Shown here piece by piece: positions 44,347 through 54,076 of a stretch of DNA of 64,000 nucleotides. A program made the position numbers and the translations under genes. The notes below the pieces were generated by a model, which was not told the origin of the DNA, did no database searches, and saw only the letters and a program-made list of their open reading frames with translations. The DNA lies in assembly GCF_003628305.1 (NCBI RefSeq), contig NZ_RBZM01000005.1:434001-498000 (forward strand), written 5' to 3'. The stretch's first letter is position 1. Each line of letters opens with the position of its first letter. The DNA comes from Cohnella endophytica. GTDB taxonomy: Bacteria; Bacillota; Bacilli; Paenibacillales; Paenibacillaceae.

Positions 44347-44690
44347 CACGCAATGAAATCGTTAATATCTTGAGTAAGAAATCTCAACCTAATTTACTCT
44401 CGGGAAAGAAATAGAAGACCTTGAAGAGGGAATGTATTTTTTTGGTTAGGAATCTCCCTAAGTCTTCAGGCAGCAATTGAAGATAGATGTATGTTATTTC
44501 AATGAGGGTAGCCCTAAAATTTGGCTCAGATACTCGATCCTCATCTCTCGATTTAGACACCCTACAGCATGGCGTAAATCATCAGAAATGAATTTGAATT
44601 TTTAAAGTGTGGCATAATGAAGGGTTTAATTGACCTTATTATGTCACATTTTTTACTGTAAAAGTTTGGTCGAGATGATGGATAAATTAA
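44347..44690. other. AT-rich region without a gene
   Basis: No coding frame or RNA gene is recognised apart from the hairpin at 44607-44655. Confidence 0.4.
44607..44655 (+). terminator. Long inverted repeat with T run
   Basis: TGTGGCATAATGAAGG (44608-44623) pairs imperfectly with CCTTATTATGTCACA (44634-44648), followed by six Ts. It could be a terminator or an element end. Confidence 0.5.
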
Positions 44691-44834
44691 GGGAATGGAT
44701 TCGGTCCCGAAGAAGTCAAAGACATCGGCTATTCTGGTCTTACTTGAGAGGCAGAGAATGGTTCAGTCTCCCGGAGCCAAAGTTACTTCATCCAACGATC
44801 TAACGAGCAGATCTGAGAACGACTCTGGGGAGCC

Positions 44835-44880
44835 CGATCCGGGAAATCCGCATGTCGTGTTCTGATTGGGCTGACGGCAC
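44835..44880 (+). mobile_element. Group II intron domain V-like segment
   Basis: GAGCCCGATCCGGGAAATCC, followed by GCATGTCGTG, resembles the conserved domain V hairpin (GAGCCGxxTxCGGxGAAAxxCGCACGTxCGG) near the 3' end of group II introns. It lies upstream of the reverse-transcriptase remnant and would belong to a different intron copy. Confidence 0.35.
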
Positions 44881-44937
44881 GATAAGAACAAACTAAGGCC
44901 GTCTTCTACCAACCACCGCGTAAATCAAAACATCCCC

Positions 44938-45797
44938 ATGGCAAGGGTAGCAAGAAAAGTTTCGGACAAGCTTGTCTTAAAGTTGATTCGAGCTTTTTTA
45001 AATGCCGAGGGAATGGTCGACGGGATGAGGCAAGAGACGCAGGAAGGAACGCCGCAAGGCGGTCCGCTCAGTCCGCTCTTAGCGAACATTTTGCTCACGA
45101 CTTGGACAAAGAACTAATGGAACGAGGGCTGAACTTAGCACGCTATGCGGACAATTGCAACATCTTCGTCCGAAGTAAACGTGCTGGCGAGGGTGTGATT
45201 GAGTTGGTAGTCCGCTTTGTAGATGGGAAGGATCAGACTGAAAGTCAATCGGGACAAAATCGCTGTAGACCGACCTTTGAACCGCAAGTTTCTTGGCTTC
45301 AGCTTTCTAATGAACAAAGGTGCAGCGATTCGAATCGCTCCAAAGAAACTGGAACAGCAGAAGGAAACGCGTAAGAGAGATATCCTCGCGTACTCGGGGG
45401 ATCTCAATGGAAAGCCGCTTGAAAGAACTTAACCGCTATCTAATGGGGTGGATTGGCTACTTCCGTTTGGCATCCGCCCAAACACACTGCGAACGACTCG
45501 ACGAATGGATGTGTTTATGGAAACAGAGGAAGTTACCGAAATCTAGACTCCGAAACTTACGTGCCCTAGGCGTTCCGGAATGGGCGGCAAGAATGATGGC
45601 AAACTCTAGGCGCGGATGTTGGGAAATGTCCCGAAACATAATCAACGCCCTCAACCGCTCCTAATGGAGCGACCAAGGGCTGTTCAGTCTGACAACCCGT
45701 TACCTTGAAACTCGCCAACCTAAAGGAACCACCTTATGCGGACCCGCATGTACGGTGGAGTGAGAGGTTCAGGGGCTTGCCGCTCCTACCTACTCGA
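44938..45797 (+). mobile_element. 3' half of a group II intron with a broken reverse transcriptase/maturase
   Basis: Maturase-type sequence runs from MARVARKVSDKLVLKLIRAF through EGTPQGGPLSPLLANILL, the catalytic block (ARYADNCNIFVRSKRAG), FLGFSFLMNKGAAIR and SRLKELNRYLMGWIGYFRLA to a stop near 45664. There are frameshifts near 45098, 45225 and 45370. The catalytic YADD is YADN here. The DNA after the ORF (CCGCATGTACGGTGGAGTGA near 45748, ending CTACCTACTCGAT near 45797) matches the terminal ribozyme domains. The 5' half of the element is missing; it is dead. Confidence 0.75.
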
Positions 45798-45829
45798 TTG
45801 AATCTATGGGACAATAGAGCAGGCGTTCA

Positions 45830-46495
45830 CCCAGTTCTTGCACGGCGTAACCTAAAGAACCGTAGCGTGCAGGATCCTCATTGGTGAGAATGTATCCGCC
45901 AAGTTCTGGCTAAGCGTCCTTAATGATTATCTGTGTAGACAATCTAACTGGTTTCACCCAAGCCATCCAAGCTTGCTATACGAAGACGGACATCTAGAAG
46001 TGCATCATTCACCAGATCCGTACCTCCATCCGTTAAGTCTCTTACAAGAATCTGAAGAAGGTGACGGCTGACCTTAAGTCGATATATAAAGCGGCAGCAG
46101 AGGAAATGGTATTAGTCGGACTCGATCGCTTTGAGGAGACTTGGGGCAGTAAGTACCCGCTCATCATTCGCTCTTGGGGCAGTAACTGGGACGAACTCGC
46201 GACCTTTTTCAAGTATCCGCCTGAGATCCGCAAGTTCATTTACACAACCAATATCATCGAGAGTTAACTTCGCCAGCATCGCAAAGTGACGAAAGAGAAA
46301 AGCATTTTTCCGACGGATGAATCGTTGCTAAAAATGCTTTATCTAGCGACAATGGATGTCACACACTAATGGACAGGCCGTGTTCAATACTGGGGTCAAA
46401 TGCTGCTGCAGCTCTCCGTTTTCTATCCGGATCGCATCGGACAGTCTGTAATAAATCCCCCCCCTCGAGGGGAAGCGTTAAGATAGTTTACACAA
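45830..46495 (+). pseudogene. IS256-family transposase remnant
   Basis: Disordered frames give IS256 transposase blocks: GENVSAKFWLSVLND near 45885, CVDNLTGFTQAIQACY near 45930, KKVTADLKSIYKAAAEEMVL and ATFFKYPPEIRKFIYTTNII (46054-46260), KSIFPTDESLLKMLYLATMD, then WGQMLLQLSVFYPDRIGQSV to about 46449. Stops and frame changes occur throughout. The final TTACACAAAATATTTGAC-like stretch near 46488 may be the right inverted repeat. It abuts the group II intron end, so the intron may have landed in or beside this element. Confidence 0.75.
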
Positions 46496-46536
46496 AATAT
46501 TTGACAAATGACTCCAATCGTAAATTTCGACATTAA

Positions 46537-47679
46537 TTACTTTGACTTGTAAAAAAACCGCTTCAAAGCCTGATACACCTCGTTTTTCTCTTTAATGACA
46601 TAATACATAAACTTCGGATTTTCAATGTGCTTGTAGGCTGCCATCAACGTACTGGATCGGTTATATTGATTAACCTCACCGTAACCAAACATGTTTGACT
46701 TCTTCATTAACTCACTAATTAGTCGAGTACACCGTTCGTTATCCGAAGTAAGATTGTCGCCATCGGAGAAATGAATGGGATAGATGTTATAGTCGGGCAA
46801 GGGGTAACGGGAATCAATGATCTCGAGAGCTTTCATATACGCCGAAGAACAAATCGTCCCGCCGCTTTCGCCGCGAGTAAAAAACTCCTCTTCCGTGACT
46901 TCTTTCGCTTCGGTGTGATGTGCGATAAATACGATTTCTACTTTCTCGTACTTTGAACGAAGAAACCGCGTTGCCCAGAAGAAAAAACTTCGGGCCACAT
47001 ACTTTTCATAACTCCCCATACTTCCGGACGTGTCCATAATGGCGAAGATTACCGCACTGGATTTTGGTCGGGTAACTTCGTTCCAAGTCCGGTATCGAAG
47101 ATCGTCAGGAGAAATCCCTCCGAAGGAGGAAATGCCTTGACGGGAATTTCGTCGGAGGTTTTCAAGTAAGGTCCTTTTCTTATCAATATTGGAGGCGATT
47201 CCTTTTTTACGGACATCATTATAGATGAGTTCGTTTTGGGTTAGTTCTTTTTTTCTCTTGTTCTCGAAGTTAGGGAGTTCAAGTTCTTCGAAGAGCATTT
47301 GTTCCAATTCTGTGATATCGATTTCTGCTTCGAAATAATCCATACCCGGCTGATCGCCGGCACCTTTCCCTGTTCCTGTCTTTTTCTCATCGGTTGGATC
47401 TATCCCTAATACATCGCCCACCTGGGAATCACCGTTACCTTGTCCTACATTCTTCAATTTTCCATTGTTATAAACGAAGTGATATTCATCTAAGCTTCGA
47501 ATAGGAACCTTGATGATTTGCCGACCATTGGAACCGATAATGTTTTCTTCGGAAACCAAATCGGGGAGATTTTGCTTAATAGCCTCGCGGACTTTTTGTT
47601 GATGTCTCGCTTGATCCTGGTAGCCTTTACGGTGTAATGACCAATCTTCTTTAGAGACGATGAAGAGAGGAGCTTTCAT
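46537..47679 (-). CDS. yhbH: YhbH family protein (DUF444), intact AT-richer copy
   Basis: 380 residues, close to the usual length (about 390). I set the start at ATG 47679 because TTGGAGGTGG lies five bases upstream, although the frame stays open into the truncated copy behind it. Motifs: [31 protein letters not shown], and a von Willebrand-type metal site DTSGSMG with [12 protein letters not shown]. YhbH is made in the sporulation pathway of bacilli together with SpoVR and PrkA, though its molecular role is not settled. This copy is visibly lower in GC than the fragment upstream and the genes beyond it, so it may be the acquired copy. Confidence 0.9.
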   Translation of the reverse strand: MKAPLFIVSKEDWSLHRKGYQDQARHQQKVREAIKQNLPDLVSEENIIGSNGRQIIKVPIRSLDEYHFVYNNGKLKNVGQGNGDSQVGDVLGIDPTDEKKTGTGKGAGDQPGMDYFEAEIDITELEQMLFEELELPNFENKRKKELTQNELIYNDVRKKGIASNIDKKRTLLENLRRNSRQGISSFGGISPDDLRYRTWNEVTRPKSSAVIFAIMDTSGSMGSYEKYVARSFFFWATRFLRSKYEKVEIVFIAHHTEAKEVTEEEFFTRGESGGTICSSAYMKALEIIDSRYPLPDYNIYPIHFSDGDNLTSDNERCTRLISELMKKSNMFGYGEVNQYNRSSTLMAAYKHIENPKFMYYVIKEKNEVYQALKRFFYKSK

Positions 47680-47714
47680 AATTCCACCTCCAAAATCTAT
47701 AGTTAATTTTGCGA

Positions 47715-48375
47715 CACCCAAGGAACCGGAAGTATCCATCATCGCCAAAATAACCGCGTTGTTCTGCGGCTTGACGATTTCCTCCCAGGTTTTGAAGCGA
47801 AGGTCGTCCGGACTGATTCCGCCGATCTCGGAACGTCCGTCGCGCGAATTGCGCCGCAGGTTTTCGAGAATCGTCCGTTTTTTGTCGATGTTGGACATGA
47901 TCCCCTTGCGCCGCACGTCGGTAAACCGCACGTCTTTGACCTCGATCTGCTGCTTATCCTTCTTCTTGAGATAAGGCAGCTCCAGTTCCTCGAACAGCAT
48001 CGTCTCCAGCTCAGCGATGGAGATCTCGGCTTCGATCACGTCGTCGCCAGGTTCCGAGCCCGCGCCTTCCCCTTTGCCGTTCGCCGGCGTCGGATCGACC
48101 CCGAGCACGTCTCCGACTTGGCTGTCGCCGTTCCCTTGGCCGACGTGTTTTTTCTTGTTCGTGTTGTACACGAAATGGTATTCATCAAGACTGCGAATCG
48201 GTATTTTAATAATTTGGCGCCCATCGGACATGACGATATTCTCTTCCGAAACGAGATCGGGCAAGTTCTGCTTGATCGCGTCCCGGACTTTCTGTTGGTG
48301 GCGTGCTTGATCCTGATATCCTTTGCGGTGAAGCGACCAGTCTTCCCGGGATAAAATAAATGAGGGATGATTCAT
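47715..48375 (-). pseudogene. Truncated GC-rich yhbH copy (5' two thirds)
   Basis: From ATG 48375 (AGGGGGTTGCCC upstream) the frame encodes about 220 residues that match the intact copy almost block for block ([45 protein letters not shown]). It breaks off right at the metal motif (MMDTSGS), then runs through about 14 unrelated codons into the start of the intact gene. The DNA is GC-rich like sbcDC next door, so I take this as the native gene, cut in its middle. It lacks the C-terminal half of the vWA-like domain and is unlikely to function. Confidence 0.8.
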
Positions 48376-48572
48376 GGGCAACCCCCTATCGCTTTGTTTT
48401 TGTAAGGATGTATTACTCAATATATTCAAGCGCGGCCAAACGATGTGCGCATTACGCACGGCGGATACGGTACATTTTGAATTGCCAACATCCGCTAGCT
48501 CCCACAATGAGCGAGAATCGATTAAAATAGAATAATCAAGCGAGATTTGACGGAACGGGAGGGTCTAGCCCC

Positions 48573-49739
48573 ATGAAATTCATACATACGGCGGATTGGC
48601 ATCTAGGTAAACTTGTGCAGGGAGTCTATATGACGGAGGATCAGCGCTCCGTGTTGGAGCAATTAATAGACGCGGTAGAAAAGGAGAAGCCCGATGCGGT
48701 TGTCATCGCCGGAGACTTGTATGACCGTGCGATTCCCCCGACGGAGGCGGTAGAGTTGCTAGACGAGCTGTTCGAGAAAATCGTGATCGGACTCGATACG
48801 CCGCTGCTCGCGATCTCCGGCAACCACGATAGCCCGGATCGACTCGCCTTCGGAACGGCGATCATGGAAGCGCGGGGGCTGCACTTGGCGGGGCAACTGA
48901 AGCCCGTGACTAAACCGGTCGTTCTTCGTGACGAATTCGGCGAGGTGCACTTCCATCTTGTGCCGTATGCTGATCCGGGGCAAGTCAGATTCATCTACGG
49001 GGACGAGGATATTCGTTCCCATGACGACGCGATGAAGGCTATTGTCGGACGGATCGAAGCGGACATGGATAAGGCCGCGAGGCAAGTGTTCGTCGGGCAT
49101 GCCTTCGTGACTCCGGGGGCGAGGCCGGAGGAGAATACGAGCCAGTCCGAGAGGCCGCTATCCATCGGCGGCGCGGAGTACGTGAACTCCGAGCATTTCC
49201 GAAGCTTCCACTACACGGCCCTCGGTCATCTGCACCAAGCGCACCATGTGGCGAACGAGACGATTCGGTACGCGGGTTCGCCGCTCAAATATTCGATCTC
49301 GGAGGAGACGCATCGCAAAGGCTTCTTAATCGTGGACATCGATGGTTCCGGAGCGATAACCGTCGAGAAGAGAGACTTAAAGCCACGCAGGGACATGCGC
49401 CGCGTCGCCGCTCCGATCGAGGAGATCGAACGGCAAACGCCTAACGAGGATTATGTGTTCGTGACGTTGCTGAACGACGATCCGGTTCTATTCCCGATGG
49501 AAAAGGTCCGAGCGACTTATCCGAACGCGCTTCACGTTGAGCGAAGAACGGCGACTTCGGCGATTGGGGAATCTAACGAAGCGGGCATTGCGACACCTTC
49601 CAGAAAAGAAGCAGATCCCGTGGCGCTGTTCGCCGCGTTCTATCGCGAGGTGAAAGGCGTGCCGTTAACCGAAGAGAAACAACGTCTGTTCGTCGACGCC
49701 TATTCGGACGTCCTTCGGGAAGAGGGAGGTGCCGTATGA
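48573..49739 (+). CDS. sbcD: Exonuclease SbcD (Mre11 homologue)
   Basis: 388 residues. Calcineurin-like phosphoesterase motifs are in order: HTADWHLGK (residues 4-12), AGDLYDR, SGNHDS, GHAF, and GHLHQAH. These bind two Mn ions and give the 3'-5' exonuclease and endonuclease activity of the SbcCD complex on DNA hairpins and blocked ends. ATG 48573 follows GGGAGGG. The gene ends in a four-base overlap with sbcC, so the two subunits are co-translated. It is divergent from yhbH. Length and motifs are normal. Confidence 0.95.
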   Translation: MKFIHTADWHLGKLVQGVYMTEDQRSVLEQLIDAVEKEKPDAVVIAGDLYDRAIPPTEAVELLDELFEKIVIGLDTPLLAISGNHDSPDRLAFGTAIMEARGLHLAGQLKPVTKPVVLRDEFGEVHFHLVPYADPGQVRFIYGDEDIRSHDDAMKAIVGRIEADMDKAARQVFVGHAFVTPGARPEENTSQSERPLSIGGAEYVNSEHFRSFHYTALGHLHQAHHVANETIRYAGSPLKYSISEETHRKGFLIVDIDGSGAITVEKRDLKPRRDMRRVAAPIEEIERQTPNEDYVFVTLLNDDPVLFPMEKVRATYPNALHVERRTATSAIGESNEAGIATPSRKEADPVALFAAFYREVKGVPLTEEKQRLFVDAYSDVLREEGGAV

Positions 49740-52700
49740 GACCGATTCGTCTAAGCATGACCGCCTTCGGGCCTTATCGGGACACGGAGACGATCGATTT
49801 CGGACTGCTGGAGGATCGTCGTTTATTCGTTATCTCCGGCAACACCGGCGCGGGAAAAACGTCGATCTTCGATGCGATTTGCTTCGCCTTATACGGTAGC
49901 GCAAGCGGGGAAGACCGCTCGGAGACGCGTATGCTCAGGAGCCATTTCGCGGACGATGAAATACATACTTCGGTAGACTATCATTTTTCGGTAGGCCAAC
50001 GAACGTATCGCGTATTTCGCCAGATGGCGCACCGGAGAGGAACGAACAAGAACGAAACCGGCGGAAAAGCCGAACTGTACGAGACGACGACGGGTACCGA
50101 AGTGCCTTGCGTGGACCGTTTTACCGTTTCCGACGTGAACATCAAGATGGAGTCCGTCATCGGGCTGACAAGGGAGCAATTCAGCCAGATCGTTATGCTT
50201 CCGCAAGGGGAATTTCGCAAACTGCTCACGTCCGATACGGAAAATAAAGAAGAAATCCTGCGACGGATATTCCGGACGGGATTGTACCAGAAGCTGGAGG
50301 ACCGGTTCCAACGGAATAATCGCGAGCTTCAGGACGCGTTGAAGCAAGCGAAAGCTACGCAGGACGTATACGTTAAACAAGCTCAAGAGACGCTGCCTCA
50401 ACGGGAGGATAGCGTTCTTACGGCGACTTTACGGCAAGAGTATATCGGCATGGCGCAAGTAAGCGAGGGTTTGGAAATCGAGATCGGTTACTACGAGCGG
50501 CAGGCCGGCGACATCGAGCGGGAGAGAGCCTCGTTCTCGGACAAGCTGAACGTACTCGAGACGGAGTTTCGAGAGGCGCTGGCGATGGAAGCTAAGTTCT
50601 TGCAGCTCGCGGAGAAAAGGCGGCAAGCCGCGCAGTTGGATGAACGGAAGGCGGAGATTAAGGCGAGCGAGGAGCTCGTTCGCCTGGCGGAATTGGCCAC
50701 CAGGATCGAGCCTTACGAGGAGCACGCGCTGGCGGCGATACGCCACTCGGAACTGAAACGCGGGCAACTGGAACGCAAGCGCTTGGACGTTGCGGAGGCG
50801 GAGCGAGCCCATGCCGTAGCGGAAGAGCGGTATCGCGTCGAGGAGGCCCGCGAAGCGGAGCGCAAGGAAGCGGATCTGGAGCTGGCGCGTTTAGCCGAGC
50901 TGATGCCGATCGTGCAGACGCTGGAGGAGCGGAGAATCGAAGCCGATCGCCTCGCCGCGGAGGAGCGCTCGATCTTCGCGAAGCGCGAAGCAGCGGAGCG
51001 TCGGGTTGAAGAGCTCCGACAGCAGAAACGCGCGTTAGCCGAACGGTTGAAGACGGCCGAGCTAGAAGCATCTAAGCTTCCCGGCAAGCTTGAGCAATAT
51101 GAGCGTATGAAGAACAAGTATAAGCTACTAAAGGAACTAGCGGAACTGGACAGACGCTTGGCGGATAGCGCCAAGCAAGAAGCCGAGCGGGAGCGCGCAG
51201 CGCTAGCGCTTCGAGCCGAGCATGACCGGTTGGAGACTTCTTGGCTCGAAGGGCAGGCGGGTTTGCTTTCCGCGCACCTGCATGACGGCATGCCATGCCC
51301 GGTATGCGGTAGCGAAGATCACCCGAACAAAGCATCATCCGGAACCGCCGGCATTCCTTCGCGTGAGGGACTTCAGGCCGCGAAGGACAAGCTTCGCGCA
51401 GCCGAACAGGAGCTTAGCGAAGCAAAGGCGCAAGCGGCGGCGACGGGCGTCGGCATAGCGGAGCGGAAGGCCTTGATGGAAGAGTACGCCCTCACGGGGC
51501 TGCCGTTTCTGGAACAGCTGGCGATCGCGGAAGCGGAAGGCAAGCAGCTTCGGATCGAGACCGATCAACTGAAGCAGCAAGCGGAGAAAGTGTCGGAATA
51601 CCGGCAAGAAGCGGAGAAGCAGGATCATCTGATCGAACAGCTTCAATCCGAGCGCGAGCGATTGCTTCAGGAGCAGCACCGGATTACGGTCGACCGAAGC
51701 GCGAAGGCGACGCTTCTGGACAGCGAGCTGGCGCGAATCCCGGAACCGCTGCGGACGCCGGATCTGCTGTCTGCCAGAATCGCCGAACAGACGGCATTCG
51801 CGGGCCGTTTGCAGATCGCTTGGCAGGAAGCGCAACGTCAGCTTCAGAGCAGTCAAGCTCGCCTTGTAGAAGAGAGGACGAATGCCGCGCAAGCGGCTAG
51901 CCAGTTGGCGGAAGGGGAGAAACTCTCCGCCGACTCGCGCCTGAAGTTCGAAGAAGAGACGCATCGCGCGGGCTTCGAGACCGTCGAAGGCTATCGCGCC
52001 TCCAAGCTTGCGGAAGCGGAACGGGTCGAACGCAAGCGGATTATCGAGCAGTTCAAGTCTTTGTCGGCAACCTTGCAGCAGCAAATCGCGGATCTGGAAC
52101 GGGAGCTTGCGGGACGCGAGCGTCCTGTGCCGGTCGTGCTCGAAGAGAAAATCGCCGAGCTGAAGAGCATGCTGGAGCGGATTTCGGCATCGTTGCACGC
52201 TGCTCTCGGATACAAACAAGAAGCGCAGCGCTTGCTCGCCGCGCTCGAGAAAACGGCCGAGCAGTTCCGGGAGCTCGAGCAGAAGCAGCAACAGGTGGCC
52301 GACATCTATCAGATGCTTAAAGGGGACAATCCGCTCAAAATTTCGTTCGAGCGCTACATCCTCATCGAATTCCTGGAGCAGATTCTGAACGCGGCGAACG
52401 CGCGGCTGAACGACTTGTCCAACGGGCAATTTCTTCTGCAACGCAGCGATCGGCTGGAAACGCGGGGCAAGCAAAGCGGTCTTGGCCTCGACGTATTCGA
52501 TGCCTATACGGGCCAGAATCGCGACGTTAAGTCGATGTCCGGCGGAGAGAAATTCAACGCATCCCTCTGCCTTGCCCTCGGGATGACGGACGTTATTCAA
52601 GCCTATCAGGGCGGGGTATCGATCGAAATGATGTTCATCGACGAAGGTTTCGGATCGCTGGACGAGGATTCGCTAGGCAAAGCGATCGCGACGCTAATCG

Positions 52701-52831
52701 ATCTTCAGCGTGCCGGACGGATGATCGGAGTCATCTCCCACGTGCAGGAGTTGAAGCAAGCTTTCCCTGCCGTACTCGAAGTCAGCAAGACTAAAGAAGG
52801 CCATAGCCGGACGAGCTTCGTCCTGAAATAA
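49736..52831 (+). CDS. sbcC: Exonuclease subunit SbcC (Rad50 homologue)
   Basis: 1,031 residues with a split ABC ATPase: Walker A SGNTGAGKTS near residue 35, signature SMSGGEKFNASLCLALGM and Walker B MMFIDEGFGSLDEDS near the C-terminus. In between are two long coiled-coil arms (about 180-500 and 540-860) joined by the zinc hook CPVC at 521-524. The complex with SbcD cleaves hairpins and long palindromes during replication. A hairpin-forming repeat array lies directly downstream, which is a notable neighbour for this enzyme. Confidence 0.95.
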   Translation: MRPIRLSMTAFGPYRDTETIDFGLLEDRRLFVISGNTGAGKTSIFDAICFALYGSASGEDRSETRMLRSHFADDEIHTSVDYHFSVGQRTYRVFRQMAHRRGTNKNETGGKAELYETTTGTEVPCVDRFTVSDVNIKMESVIGLTREQFSQIVMLPQGEFRKLLTSDTENKEEILRRIFRTGLYQKLEDRFQRNNRELQDALKQAKATQDVYVKQAQETLPQREDSVLTATLRQEYIGMAQVSEGLEIEIGYYERQAGDIERERASFSDKLNVLETEFREALAMEAKFLQLAEKRRQAAQLDERKAEIKASEELVRLAELATRIEPYEEHALAAIRHSELKRGQLERKRLDVAEAERAHAVAEERYRVEEAREAERKEADLELARLAELMPIVQTLEERRIEADRLAAEERSIFAKREAAERRVEELRQQKRALAERLKTAELEASKLPGKLEQYERMKNKYKLLKELAELDRRLADSAKQEAERERAALALRAEHDRLETSWLEGQAGLLSAHLHDGMPCPVCGSEDHPNKASSGTAGIPSREGLQAAKDKLRAAEQELSEAKAQAAATGVGIAERKALMEEYALTGLPFLEQLAIAEAEGKQLRIETDQLKQQAEKVSEYRQEAEKQDHLIEQLQSERERLLQEQHRITVDRSAKATLLDSELARIPEPLRTPDLLSARIAEQTAFAGRLQIAWQEAQRQLQSSQARLVEERTNAAQAASQLAEGEKLSADSRLKFEEETHRAGFETVEGYRASKLAEAERVERKRIIEQFKSLSATLQQQIADLERELAGRERPVPVVLEEKIAELKSMLERISASLHAALGYKQEAQRLLAALEKTAEQFRELEQKQQQVADIYQMLKGDNPLKISFERYILIEFLEQILNAANARLNDLSNGQFLLQRSDRLETRGKQSGLGLDVFDAYTGQNRDVKSMSGGEKFNASLCLALGMTDVIQAYQGGVSIEMMFIDEGFGSLDEDSLGKAIATLIDLQRAGRMIGVISHVQELKQAFPAVLEVSKTKEGHSRTSFVLK

Positions 52832-52859
52832 CGCACGCCACTCGGCAATTCGCCTAAAG

Positions 52860-52902
52860 AGCCGCCTCGCAGTCCGTAATGGACGACAGAGGCGGCTATT
52901 TT
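52860..52902 (+). terminator. Terminator of sbcDC
   Basis: AGCCGCCTC (52860-52868) pairs perfectly with GAGGCGGCT (52889-52897), with an inner stem GTCC/GGAC, then ATTTTAG. The T run is weak. Confidence 0.6.
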
Positions 52903-52907
52903 AGTGC

Positions 52908-53841
52908 GTCTCGAGAAGTAACTCCGTGCTGAGAGTTCCTTTTAAGCAGGAGTTAGCCTGTCTCGAGAAGTAACTCCGTGCTGAAAGTCCCTTTCAAGCA
53001 GGAGTTAGCTTGTCTCGAACAGTAACTCCGTGCTGAGAGTTCCTTTTAAGCAGCAGTTAGCCTGTCTCGAGAAGTAACTCCGTGCTGAAAGTCCATTTCA
53101 AGCAGGAGTTACCCTGTCTCGAGAAGTAACTCCGTGCTGAGAGTCCCTTTAAAGCAGGAGTTAGCTCGTCTCGAGAAGTAACTCAGTGCTGAGAGTCCCT
53201 TAAAGAAAGAGTTAGTACGTCCCGAGCAGTAACACCGTGCTGAGTGTTCCTTTCAAGCAGCCGTTAGCTCTCCTCGAGAAGTAACTCCGTGCTCAGAGTC
53301 CCTTTAAAGAAAGAGTTAGTACGTCTCGAGAAGTAACTCCGTGCTGAGAGTCCCTTTAAAGCAGGAGTTAGCTCGTCTCGAGAAGTAACTCCGTGCTGAG
53401 AGTCCCTTAAAGAAAGAGTTAGTACGTCCCGAGTAGTAACACCGTGCTGAATGTTCCTTTTAAGCAGGAGTTAGCTCGTCTCGAGAAGTAACTCAGTGCT
53501 GAGAGTCCCATTCAAGCAGCAGTTAGTTCGTCTCGAGAAGTAACTCCGTGCTGAGAGTCCCTGTCTAGAAAGAGTTAGTTCGTCTCGAGCAGTAACTGTG
53601 TGCTGAGAGTCCCTGTCTAGAAAGAGTTAGTTCGTCTCGAGCAGTAACTGTATGCTGAGAGTCCCTATCTAGAAAGAGTTAGTTCGTCTCGAGCAGTAAC
53701 TGTGTGCTGAGAGTCCCTGTCTAGAAAGAGTTAGTTCGTCTCGAGCAGTAACTGTGTGCTGAGAGTCCCTATCTAGAAAGAGTTAGTTCGTCTCAAGCAG
53801 TAACTGTGTGCTTAGAGTCCCTTTTAAGCAACAGTTAGTTC
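52908..53841. repeat. Tandem array of eighteen 51-52-bp hairpin-forming repeats
   Basis: Units start with GTCTCGAG and follow one another without spacers; a degenerate nineteenth unit follows to about 53890. Each has a left arm TAACTCCGTGCT and a right arm AGCAGGAGTTA that pair around a loop of about 14 bases. Two main types occur: an early type with TAACTCC/GGAGTTA arms (units 1-12) and a later, very uniform type with TAACTGTGTGCT and AGAAAGAGTTA (units 13-17). Units 5-7 and 9-11 share the same order of variants, so a three-unit block was duplicated. No open frame runs through the array. It lies between sbcC and a convergent HD-GYP gene. Confidence 0.95.
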
Positions 53842-53961
53842 GTCTCGAGCAGTAACTCCATATACCGAGCCCCATTTCGGGCAGGAGATCGTAATAAGCA
53901 GGAAACTTAATGCAAATAAAGTTCAAGCCTGCCGTAAAGAAAGTAACCTTTCGTCCCAAAT

Positions 53962-53990
53962 AAAAAAACAACCCGCATTTCTGCGGGGCC
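53962..53990 (-). terminator. Terminator of the HD-GYP gene
   Basis: On the minus strand CCCGCA and TGCGGG form a tight GAAA-loop hairpin (53972-53987), followed by TTGTTTTTTT. Strong Rho-independent type. Confidence 0.8.
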
Positions 53991-54076
53991 GAACAATCTA
54001 TCTTGCATTGGGGTAAGTTCATCTTACCTAGCCAAGCTGAAGAACAAGTGAATGGAAGCTTAACGGCTCCTTAATT

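Noticed and set aside
46537..48507. One 656-residue fusion protein of two YhbH copies
   Set aside because: The frame is continuous, but each copy has its own ribosome site and ATG (48375 and 47679). The first copy breaks off mid-domain, so truncated gene plus intact gene is the better reading.
51335..52600. 421-residue minus-strand open frame inside sbcC
   Set aside because: It lies opposite strongly conserved sbcC coding sequence, has no ribosome site, and its composition is that of an antisense shadow in GC-rich DNA.
52908..53890. Repeat array as a CRISPR locus
   Set aside because: Units are contiguous with no unique spacers, and the repeat itself fills the whole 52-bp period. No cas genes are nearby.
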